Source: Clostridiales bacterium
Lineage (GTDB): Bacteria; Bacillota; Clostridia; Tissierellales; Sedimentibacteraceae
Direction: 5' to 3'
NCBI GenBank assembly: GCA_003483345.1
Contig: DMWH01000030.1
Coordinates: 647 to 6,664 of the forward strand
Length of the DNA: 6,018 nucleotides
Shown: in pieces, positions 1 to 4,220 of the stretch
Position numbering within the stretch: the first letter of the stretch is position 1
How the letters are laid out: each line of letters starts with the position of its first letter
Notes under the pieces: model-generated
Databases searched by the model: none
The model's input: only the letters and a program-made list of their open reading frames with translations
Told to the model about the DNA's origin: nothing
Program-made: the position numbers and the translations under genes

Positions 1-149
1 AAGTTATCATCTTCCGTTTGTTTCGCCGAAACAATTTTATATTTAAAGCCTGCTCATCCCACCGGGTATTTCATCAAAGTTATGGGCATATTTTTTTCCT
101 TCATGAGCAAGAGCTTTTCTTTTGCACTGTCGGTTATTTCTATATTCAT
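1..149 (-). CDS. IscA/HesB-like selenoprotein, partial (C-terminus beyond window edge), in-frame UGA probably read as selenocysteine
   Basis: Seen: translation most likely starts at 149, since AGGAGG lies 4 nt upstream (154-159); a longer in-frame start at 239 has no such site. The first 31 residues begin MNIEITDSAKEKL, the usual opening of IscA/HesB iron-sulfur scaffold or carrier proteins. A TGA follows at 56-54, then 17 more open codons run to the window edge (AGFKYKIVSAKQTEDDN). Placed on IscA, the TGA falls on the first conserved cysteine: the family pattern GCSGxxY...DD becomes G-U32-AGFKY...EDD. A SECIS-like hairpin follows. Known: this cysteine helps bind iron or an Fe-S cluster, and HesB-like selenoproteins have been predicted in anaerobes. 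Inferred: U32 is a selenocysteine ligand in a cytosolic Fe-S or redox protein. The C-terminal CxC region typical of IscA is outside the window. It lies about 120 nt after an ABC importer operon on the same strand. Alternative: a nonsense-mutated gene. Confidence 0.82.
18..34 (-). promoter_or_regulatory. Candidate bacterial SECIS hairpin in the HesB-like selenoprotein gene
   Basis: Read on the minus strand, TTGTTTC-GGC-GAAACAA is a perfect 7-bp stem with a 3-nt loop starting with GG. It begins 20 nt after the in-frame TGA, and the loop G is 27 nt after it. Bacterial SECIS elements lie inside the coding sequence just after UGA, with the apical loop roughly 16-37 nt downstream and a G in the first loop positions, and this hairpin meets those rules. 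In that model SelB binds it and delivers Sec-tRNA. The bases also encode protein (codons for VSAKQ), so the stem is compatible with the reading frame. No fold was computed. Confidence 0.7.
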
Positions 150-180
150 AAATCCTCCTCGCTTTTTGCTTAATCTTATA

Positions 181-212
181 TGATTAAAAAAAATAATCAG
201 TGATTTAATCAC
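181..212 (-). promoter_or_regulatory. Nested AT-rich dyads between the ABC operon and the selenoprotein gene (weak terminator or operator)
   Basis: The 13-nt dyad GTGATTTAATCAC (200-212) is immediately followed, in the minus direction, by a second dyad, TGATTA (194-199) and TAATCA (181-186) around a run of seven T (193-187). As RNA the first hairpin plus the T run could be a weak intrinsic terminator ending the ABC operon. The 5-bp arms contain few GC pairs, so an operator for the downstream gene is equally possible. No known regulator site matches cleanly. Confidence 0.3.
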
Positions 213-227
213 ACATAATTTTGAGAC

Positions 228-256
228 TTTATCTGCCAAAAAAGTATATATATCAA
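228..256 (-). promoter_or_regulatory. Possible promoter for the HesB-like selenoprotein gene
   Basis: On the minus strand TTGATA (256-251, 5 of 6 matches to the -35 consensus) is followed after 17 nt by GATAAA (233-228, 4 of 6 matches to the -10 consensus). Transcription would start near 221, giving a leader of about 70 nt that includes the dyads at 181-212. In a region this AT-rich, such a match could be chance. The gene could instead be read through from the ABC operon. Confidence 0.35.
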
Positions 257-269
257 TACAGCCGATTTC

Positions 270-947
270 CTAATGGTTAAGAAGCAGATTTTTTATTTCT
301 TCTTTATTATTTGCATAATTCTTTACAATTAATCTGTCAATAATATTAACAGGTCTGTCTTTTAAAGTGTAAATAATATGAGATAAATCAACGGCTTCTT
401 CAACATCGTGGGTTATAAAGATTACCGTTCTTTGGCTGAGGTTCCACATTTTTAAAAATAAAGAGCTCATTTCGCCTTTTAATTTATTGTCAAGACCTTT
501 AAACGGTTCATCCAGTATAAGTATATGAGAAGGATAGGCAAAAGCTCTTGCCAGAGATACCCTTTGCGCCATTCCGCCGCTTAATGCATCTATTTTATAA
601 TTTCTGTATTCGCTTAATTCAACCATTTCCAAATAACTGTTTATAATTTCCGCCCTTTTGTCAGGTTTATAAACATCCTTTAATACAAAATCAATATTTT
701 CATATACATTGTACCATTTAAGAAGACGCGGCTCCTGAAAAACATAAGAAAACAATGAATTGTCAATACCGACAACACGACCCTCATCAACAGGTACAAT
801 TCCTGCCACAATATTTGCAATTGTAGTTTTTCCTACACCTGAAGGACCAAACAAGCATGTTATTTTATTTTTTTCAAAATCAATGTTAAAATCTTTCAAT
901 AATATAAGGTTATCATACTTTTTAGAAATATTAATTAATTTAATCAT
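270..947 (-). CDS. ABC transporter ATP-binding protein (nitrate/sulfonate/taurine-type importer)
   Basis: This 225-residue cytoplasmic ATPase powers the importer encoded with it. All ABC motifs are visible: Walker A GPSGVGKTT (34-42), Q-loop FQEP (Gln71), signature LSGGMAQR (122-129), Walker B ILILDEP with catalytic Glu147, D-loop GLD (151-153) and switch His180 in ITHD. The length and FQEPRLLKW segment fit the SsuB/TauB-like group. I chose ATG at 947 because GGAGAT lies 7 nt upstream and the product then starts MIKLINISKKY, as the family does; the frame is open to 989, but that start lacks support. The gene overlaps the permease stop by 8 nt (ATGATTAA), so translation is probably coupled. 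It is the last gene of the compact operon. The substrate cannot be told from the ATPase. Confidence 0.93.
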   Translation of the reverse strand: MIKLINISKKYDNLILLKDFNIDFEKNKITCLFGPSGVGKTTIANIVAGIVPVDEGRVVGIDNSLFSYVFQEPRLLKWYNVYENIDFVLKDVYKPDKRAEIINSYLEMVELSEYRNYKIDALSGGMAQRVSLARAFAYPSHILILDEPFKGLDNKLKGEMSSLFLKMWNLSQRTVIFITHDVEEAVDLSHIIYTLKDRPVNIIDRLIVKNYANNKEEIKNLLLNH

Positions 948-1689
948 ATTTATCTCCGAATTTGAAAATGGTTTTAAGCAGGCTTTCAAACAGAAAACTT
1001 AGTGAAACTATAATAATTGTCCAGGCAAACAAGTCGGGAATTTCAAGATATACCTTTGAATCGTACAAAAATCTACCTATGGAGTATTTGGGAAGACTTA
1101 GAACTTCTGCTGCGGAAGTAACTTTCCAGCCTATTCCGAGTGCAGAAATCATCCCTGCCTTAATATAAGGGAGAGAAGAATAAAAATATACTGAACTTAT
1201 TATCCTCGACTTTTTTATTTTATAAACTTCGCACATTTGAAGAAGCTTAACATCAGTTGATAGGATACCTGAAACCGTATTAGTCCAAATTATAGGGAAG
1301 CACATTAAGAATGCAACAAAAATGGGAACATTGGTATCCTTGAACCACATAATTGCAATAATTATAATACTCATTACGGGGATTGTTCGAATAATTACTA
1401 TCAAAGGGTTAAGCAAATTGTAGACAGCCTTATGAATGCCGCTTATAATTCCCAAAAATATGCCAAAGACGCAGGATAAAAAAAATCCGGTCAATGTCCT
1501 GTAAGTGCTGTAATAGACAGTAATGTAAGTATCCTTTGAAATCAACAAATTCATGAGAGAAGAAAACGCTGCATGAGGAGAAGGGAGATATATCTCCTGA
1601 GCTATTATCAGCGATAGTATCTCCCAAACGAAAATCCAAAAAAGTATAATCAATAATTTGTTCTTATTCCTTAAAATAGAATTCATCAT
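940..1689 (-). CDS. ABC transporter permease (SsuC/TauC-like)
   Basis: This 249-residue membrane protein has about six hydrophobic segments, near residues 12-30, 67-86, 95-115, 121-142, 175-195 and 219-242. The cytoplasmic EAA loop (roughly 148-190) that docks on the ATPase is recognisable, ending in LPYIKAGMISALGIGWKVTSAAE; the GxGWK...AE ending is typical of nitrate/sulfonate/taurine importer permeases (BPD_transp_1). The start is slightly uncertain: two adjacent ATGs (1689 and 1686) follow AGGAGG (1701-1706) by 11 and 14 nt, long spacings, and an in-frame CTG at 1692 would be 8 nt away. The gene overlaps the end of the substrate-binding protein gene by 26 nt and the ATPase start by 8 nt. 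It probably forms a homodimer in the membrane, a family-based inference. Confidence 0.92.
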   Translation of the reverse strand: MMNSILRNKNKLLIILFWIFVWEILSLIIAQEIYLPSPHAAFSSLMNLLISKDTYITVYYSTYRTLTGFFLSCVFGIFLGIISGIHKAVYNLLNPLIVIIRTIPVMSIIIIAIMWFKDTNVPIFVAFLMCFPIIWTNTVSGILSTDVKLLQMCEVYKIKKSRIISSVYFYSSLPYIKAGMISALGIGWKVTSAAEVLSLPKYSIGRFLYDSKVYLEIPDLFAWTIIIVSLSFLFESLLKTIFKFGDKYD

Positions 1690-2692
1690 CAGGCATGCTT
1701 CCTCCTACCGAAGCAGGGTTTGAATCAAATAATATTTGATAAAAATTATTTAAGCTTTCTTTTGCTTCGGCAGCCTTTCTAAATGTTATGCCGCAGTAAG
1801 GAAGAGCTTTTTCAACCAATACGGCATCAGGCATAATTTCATGTTTTGCGGTTAATACAGATGCTTCCTTTTGATTCTCCAATACCCAGTTAACCGAGTT
1901 TTCATATTGTTTCAGGAATTCATCTACAAATTCCGGATTATTTTCTGCAAACTCTTTGTTTATTATAATACATCCCGTAAATAATTCGCTTTTTCCGCCC
2001 GTTGCATCATTCCATGCTTCATTTAAATCTATAAGCATTTTAACGTTGGGATTTTTAAGCGTAGTTTGAGTTACAAAAGGCTGAGGCAAAAGCGCAACCC
2101 TTGTATCTTCTGCTATAACGGACTGTGCAAGAGTTGCATGGTCAAGTGCATAATTTAACTCTGTTTTACCTTCAAGACCTGCCTGCTTTAAAATATAATT
2201 CATGGCAAAATCAGGAGTTGAACCTTTTGCACTCATTCCAAGCGTCTTGCCTTCCAATTGCGAAACGGAGCTTATATCCTCGGTTCCTACTATATATAGA
2301 TTTCCAATCGTATTTACGGCTAACAACTGAACCTTTCCCTGAGTTTTATTGTATAAAACCGATGCTAAATTTATGGGAACAGATGATATTTGTATATCGC
2401 CGTTTATAATTTTACCCGTAAGTGAATCAGGTGCTGATTCCTGGATATATTCTACATTGTATTTATCGCTTTTAAGTGCCTTTTCATCAATCATTTTAAT
2501 CATACCTATTGATGTGGGACCTTTAAGCCCTGCAATAGTAACATTTACCGGTTCAACAGCTGCCGGTTCTTCAGGCATGGGTGTTTCTTCTGCATTTTCA
2601 TCGGGTGCCGGTGTCTCTGCAGGTCCATTGTTGCAGCCTGCCGTAAAAATTAACACAAAAATTACCACCAACAAAAAAATAATTTTTTTCAT
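1664..2692 (-). CDS. ABC transporter substrate-binding lipoprotein (NMT1/SsuA-like), substrate unknown
   Basis: This 342-residue protein would be exported and lipid-anchored outside the membrane to capture substrate for the adjacent permease. It starts MKK, followed by a hydrophobic stretch and the lipobox TAGC, with Cys20 the modified residue. An acidic Pro/Glu/Ala-rich linker (about 24-49) separates the anchor from a type II periplasmic-binding fold beginning near VNVTIAGLKGPTSIGM. Segments such as GDIQISSVPINLASVLY and LEGKTLGMSAKGSTPDF resemble NMT1/SsuA-type proteins that bind small organic molecules. ATG at 2692 is preceded by AGGAGG 5 nt upstream, embedded in the last codons of the TM1266-like gene, whose stop is only 1 nt away; this indicates coupling. 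The frame is open to 2722, but without a better start. Possible ligands (thiamine precursor, sulfonate, others) cannot be separated by eye. Confidence 0.9.
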   Translation of the reverse strand: MKKIIFLLVVIFVLIFTAGCNNGPAETPAPDENAEETPMPEEPAAVEPVNVTIAGLKGPTSIGMIKMIDEKALKSDKYNVEYIQESAPDSLTGKIINGDIQISSVPINLASVLYNKTQGKVQLLAVNTIGNLYIVGTEDISSVSQLEGKTLGMSAKGSTPDFAMNYILKQAGLEGKTELNYALDHATLAQSVIAEDTRVALLPQPFVTQTTLKNPNVKMLIDLNEAWNDATGGKSELFTGCIIINKEFAENNPEFVDEFLKQYENSVNWVLENQKEASVLTAKHEIMPDAVLVEKALPYCGITFRKAAEAKESLNNFYQILFDSNPASVGGSMPDDEFYFKE

Positions 2693-2693
2693 A

Positions 2694-2948
2694 TTACCTC
2701 CTAATGTTTTTGGACAAAGCACTCTTGACGCTGAGTCCTTTTATTTTGCCTAATTTTCCGCTAAGAGCTCCTATATCATCGTTAGTGCCGTCAACTATAA
2801 TGGAGATAACATTAAGACCTTTCTCCCTGTAAGGTATGCCCATTCTGCCTATAATAATATGAGAATACTCATGCAGGAGACGGTTCACTTCTGCAATTTG
2901 GGATGTATCTTCAATTACAATGCCTATAACTCCGATTCTTTTATCCAT
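2694..2948 (-). CDS. TM1266-family small ACT-like protein (putative iron-only hydrogenase system regulator)
   Basis: This 84-residue protein matches the TM1266 family from memory: an N-terminal strand MDKRIGVIGIVIED, a helix with VNRLLHEYSHIIIGRMGIPYREKGLNVISIIVDG, and the distinctive DDIGALSGKLGKIKGLSVKS. The fold is ACT/NikR C-terminal-like (beta-alpha-beta), with no DNA-binding domain of its own. Members are usually found beside [FeFe]-hydrogenase maturation genes and are called putative regulators; the true function is not settled. Here it instead heads an ABC importer operon, so it may sense the imported ligand, which is inference. ATG at 2948 has GAGGTG 5 nt upstream; the longer ORF to 2981 would start inside the leader hairpin and is rejected. 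The closing AGG-AGG-TAA (Arg-Arg-stop) also serves as the ribosome binding site of the next gene. Confidence 0.87.
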   Translation of the reverse strand: MDKRIGVIGIVIEDTSQIAEVNRLLHEYSHIIIGRMGIPYREKGLNVISIIVDGTNDDIGALSGKLGKIKGLSVKSALSKNIRR

Positions 2949-2960
2949 ATGCACCTCAAT

Positions 2961-3016
2961 AAAAAATTCCTTGCACAACAAGGAATAATAATTAATACTA
3001 TAAGTGTATTCCTTGC
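2961..3016 (-). promoter_or_regulatory. Candidate transcription attenuator (antiterminator/terminator pair) in the TM1266/ABC operon leader
   Basis: On the minus strand GCAAGGAAT occurs twice (A at 3016-3008, C at 2974-2966), with one complement, ATTCCTTG, between them (B at 2986-2979). B pairs with C as an 8-bp stem with 5-nt loop TTGTG followed by a run of six T (2966-2961), an intrinsic-terminator layout just before the ribosome binding site. B can instead pair with A (9 Watson-Crick pairs plus one G-U, about a 20-nt loop), which would break the terminator. The two folds exclude each other. The signal that chooses is unknown: no known riboswitch core is recognisable in the roughly 30 nt upstream of A. 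Confidence 0.6.
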
Positions 3017-3050
3017 TCTTAGAAGATCCTTAAGCTTAGATTATGTTATT

Positions 3051-3079
3051 ATTTTAACATATAATAATAATTATTTCAA
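3051..3079 (-). promoter_or_regulatory. Promoter of the TM1266/ABC importer operon
   Basis: On the minus strand TTGAAA (3079-3074) and TAAAAT (3056-3051) are separated by 17 nt, each with 5 of 6 matches to the sigma-A consensus. The start would be near 3044, giving a leader of about 95 nt that holds the attenuator-like pair. The -35 box begins only 18 nt after the stop codon of the upstream HTH gene. Confidence 0.55.
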
Positions 3080-3094
3080 CATTATTATTGTTAA
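3054..3094. repeat. Long AT-rich inverted repeat covering the operon promoter
   Basis: The arms are TTAAC (3054-3058) plus AATAATAAT (3063-3071), matched by ATTATTATT (3081-3089) plus GTTAA (3090-3094): 14 complementary pairs with a 4-nt bulge (3059-3062) and a 9-nt loop. It spans the -35 box and the end of the -10 box of the TM1266 operon promoter and starts right after the HTH gene. It could be an operator, or a hairpin ending HTH transcription, though it has no T run. AT-richness makes a chance origin possible. Confidence 0.35.
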
Positions 3095-3096
3095 GA

Positions 3097-3294
3097 TTAT
3101 TTAATCAATTCAATTAGTTCTTCCTTTGAAATATTGAAATATTGTACAAAACTTGACAAATAAAAATCAGAAGGTATTTCTTCTCCCGTTTCATAAAGTT
3201 TTATTCTTTCTTTTGGTACATTCAATGCGTTTGCAAGTTCTTGTTTTGTTAAATTGTTTTCTTTTCTGATTTGCCTTAATCTTTCGCCTAACAT
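3097..3294 (-). CDS. Small Xre/Cro-type helix-turn-helix transcriptional regulator
   Basis: This 65-residue protein is almost entirely one HTH_3 domain: LGERLRQIRKENNLTKQELANALNV (first helices and the turn), PKERIKLYETGEEIPS (recognition region with the family's xxYExGxxxPS pattern) and a closing helical segment LSSFVQYFNISKEELIELI. No ligand or protease domain is present, so it probably acts as a dimeric DNA-binding repressor. ATG at 3294 is preceded by GAGAGGGG about 6 nt upstream. Its promoter faces away from the acetyltransferase gene, and a palindrome overlaps its ribosome binding site, suggesting self-control. It lies just upstream of the TM1266/ABC operon promoter on the same strand, so it might also control that operon or the divergent gene; this is inference from position only. 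Confidence 0.88.
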   Translation of the reverse strand: MLGERLRQIRKENNLTKQELANALNVPKERIKLYETGEEIPSDFYLSSFVQYFNISKEELIELIK

Positions 3295-3305
3295 ATTATA
3301 CCCCT

Positions 3306-3317
3306 CTCAATATTGAG
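3306..3317. promoter_or_regulatory. 12-bp palindrome, candidate operator for the HTH regulator
   Basis: CTCAATATTGAG is a perfect 12-bp palindrome. It lies just downstream of the predicted start of HTH transcription (about 3319) and overlaps the gene's ribosome binding site (GAGAGGGG, 3308-3301). This is a typical place for an autorepressor site, and Xre dimers bind such dyads. Binding by this protein is inferred, not shown. Confidence 0.45.
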
Positions 3318-3325
3318 CTTAATTA

Positions 3326-3353
3326 ATTATAACATATACTTTAGAAAGGTAAA
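3326..3353 (-). promoter_or_regulatory. Promoter of the HTH regulator gene
   Basis: On the minus strand TTTACC (3353-3348, 4 of 6 matches) is followed after 16 nt by a perfect TATAAT (3331-3326). Transcription would start about 25 nt upstream of the ATG. Confidence 0.6.
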
Positions 3354-3380
3354 GTTAATAATTTAGTTTGTTACGTCTTC

Positions 3381-3409
3381 TTGTCACCCTTTTAAATAAA
3401 TGATATAAT
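3381..3409 (+). promoter_or_regulatory. Promoter of the GNAT-like gene
   Basis: TTGTCA (3381-3386, 5 of 6 matches) and perfect TATAAT (3404-3409) are separated by 17 nt, a strong sigma-A-type promoter. The -35 boxes of this and the divergent HTH promoter are 27 nt apart, so one bound regulator could influence both. Confidence 0.75.
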
Positions 3410-3432
3410 TTAAAAAAACGAAGAGGTGCACT

Positions 3433-3870
3433 ATGATTTCTACAAGGTGGTTTCAGGGTAAAAGTAACTTAAGCGATGTTCTGAGTATCAGGAAAGAAGT
3501 ATTTGCTGAAGAAAACAGAGAAGAAAATATTACGGATTTTTATGATGAATTTGCTTTTAATGCTGTTTTGTATGAAGATGATGTACCTGCCGTAACAGCA
3601 AGACTGTCATTTAAAGAAGGCAAATACTTTATTGATAAGTTATGTATAAAAAAACAATTTACAGGATTAAGATATGAGGATTTGCTGGTAAGGCTGCTTG
3701 TTAGAAAAGCAGTTACAATAGGAGCAGAAAAAACTTATATCGAAGCAGATGAAAGTATAGAGAAGATATTAGAAAATATAGGATTCACAAAAGTACCGAA
3801 TAATAAAACATTGATGGTTAAAGAAGGGGATGTGGGCGGACATTGCTGTGGTGATTGTCCAGAAAAATAA
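3433..3870 (+). CDS. GNAT-like N-acetyltransferase with a cysteine-rich C-terminal tail
   Basis: This 145-residue protein has the layout of a small GNAT enzyme, which moves an acetyl group from acetyl-CoA to an amine: an early helix with IRKEVFAEENREE (19-31), central strands NAVLYEDDVPAVTARLSF (43-60) and KYFIDKLCIKKQ (64-75), a helix after the CoA loop, and a late EADESIEKILENIGFTKV segment typical of GNAT C-termini. The CoA-binding loop is unusual: the usual R/Q-x-x-G-x-G/A is QFTGLRYED (75-83), so the second small residue is replaced. The tail GGHCCGDCPEK (135-145) holds His137 and Cys138, 139 and 142, which could bind a metal or react with thiols; this is inference. ATG at 3433 follows GAGGTG by 4 nt. 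It is transcribed alone, divergently from the HTH gene. The acceptor substrate is unknown, and activity is uncertain. Confidence 0.75.
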   Translation: MISTRWFQGKSNLSDVLSIRKEVFAEENREENITDFYDEFAFNAVLYEDDVPAVTARLSFKEGKYFIDKLCIKKQFTGLRYEDLLVRLLVRKAVTIGAEKTYIEADESIEKILENIGFTKVPNNKTLMVKEGDVGGHCCGDCPEK

Positions 3871-3942
3871 TCAATAAATGATCCAAACCGGGTATCATTA
3901 TAATAATAGAAATATCTTGGTGAATACCTACCCAAAAAAATA
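3871..3942. other. Intergenic stretch after the GNAT-like gene, no clear terminator
   Basis: These 72 nt contain no gene. The best structure is a small dyad, AATGAT (3877-3882) with ATCATT (3894-3899), plus a possible CC/GG extension; it is followed by ATAATAAT rather than a T run, so it does not look like a proper terminator. GNAT transcripts may therefore run into the tRNA region. Confidence 0.3.
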
Positions 3943-3971
3943 TAGACAAAGATAACAGGTTGTTATATAAT
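3943..3971 (+). promoter_or_regulatory. Strong promoter upstream of the tRNA-Glu (and possibly gltX)
   Basis: TAGACA (3943-3948, 5 of 6 matches) and perfect TATAAT (3966-3971) are separated by exactly 17 nt, as expected for a stable-RNA promoter. Transcription would start near 3978, about 80 nt before the mature tRNA. No separate promoter is evident between the tRNA and gltX. Confidence 0.75.
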
Positions 3972-3976
3972 TACTG

Positions 3977-4032
3977 AAGTATAGGGTACACCTTCTTAAG
4001 CGATAGCCTTTGAGAAAGGATGTTCCATACTT
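3977..4032 (+). ncRNA. Probable folded leader RNA upstream of tRNA-Glu, class not recognised
   Basis: AAGTAT (3977-3982) pairs with ATACTT (4027-4032); past one bulged A, GGG (3984-3986) can pair with TCC (4024-4026). Inside, CCTTCTT (3991-3997) pairs with GAGAAAGG (4012-4019) with one bulged A, closing a 14-nt loop. The fold starts at the predicted transcription start. It does not show a T-box core or any riboswitch I know. It may be a 5' extension removed by RNase P, a small RNA, or a chance fold; no energy was computed. Confidence 0.35.
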
Positions 4033-4058
4033 AGGACTAACCAAAAGTCACAATTTTA

Positions 4059-4130
4059 GACTCATTGGTCAAGTGGTTAAGACGCCACCCTCTCACGGTG
4101 GAAACAGGGGTTCGACTCCCCTATGGGTTA
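4059..4130 (+). tRNA. tRNA-Glu (anticodon CTC)
   Basis: All cloverleaf parts are present: acceptor stem GACTCAT (4059-4065) with ATGGGTT (4123-4129), seven pairs including two G-U; D arm GTC/GAC around AAGTGGTTAA; anticodon stem CCACC/GGTGG (4085-4089, 4097-4101) with loop CTCTCAC, giving anticodon CTC (4092-4094), which reads GAG; a 4-nt variable loop; and T arm AGGGG-TTCGACT-CCCCT (4106-4122). The discriminator is A4130. CCA is not encoded and must be added after transcription. The body closely resembles bacterial tRNA-Glu with TTC; CTC is the less common second isoacceptor. It sits about 90 nt before gltX, whose product charges it. Confidence 0.95.
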
Positions 4131-4145
4131 TTAAAGAAAGATGAC

Positions 4146-4190
4146 AAGGGGACGGGGGTAATGTCATAATGACAACAACTCCGTCCCTTT
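4146..4190 (+). repeat. REP-like palindromic element between tRNA-Glu and gltX
   Basis: AAGGGGACGG (4146-4155) pairs with CCGTCCCTTT (4181-4190) over 10 positions with one G-U, and an inner perfect hairpin TGTCA-TAA-TGACA (4162-4174) is nested inside. The GGGACGG/CCGTCCC style resembles dispersed REP-type intergenic elements of Firmicutes. It is followed by A residues, not T, so it is a poor plus-strand terminator; it might pause or attenuate transcription into gltX, or stabilise the processed gltX mRNA end. Confidence 0.6.
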
Positions 4191-4220
4191 AAAAAAATGT
4201 CCCGTACAAGGAGGTTTGAG

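Noticed and set aside
200..212. CRP/FNR- or Rex-type operator at GTGATTTAATCAC
   Set aside because: The half-site sequence and spacing do not match the consensus of any of these regulators; kept only as an unspecified dyad.
54..239. A 61-residue ORF ending at the TGA, taken as a complete small protein
   Set aside because: The first 30 residues lie upstream of a strong ribosome binding site and look non-coding, and the frame continues with family-like sequence after the TGA.
2349..2753. A 134-residue plus-strand ORF over the lipoprotein gene, and similar ORFs at 760-1168, 2125-2409 and 2859-3104
   Set aside because: These are antisense shadows of well-supported minus-strand genes or of the AT-rich leader, without ribosome binding sites or recognisable domains.
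4131..4220. T-box riboswitch controlling gltX
   Set aside because: No T-box core (GGGTGG...ACCGCG-like) or specifier-loop layout is present; the structure there is a GGGAC-type palindrome.
4197..4220. Upstream ATG as the gltX start
   Set aside because: It has no ribosome binding site and abuts the palindromic element, and the extra residues (MSRTRRFE) include the translated AAGGAGG of the real start.
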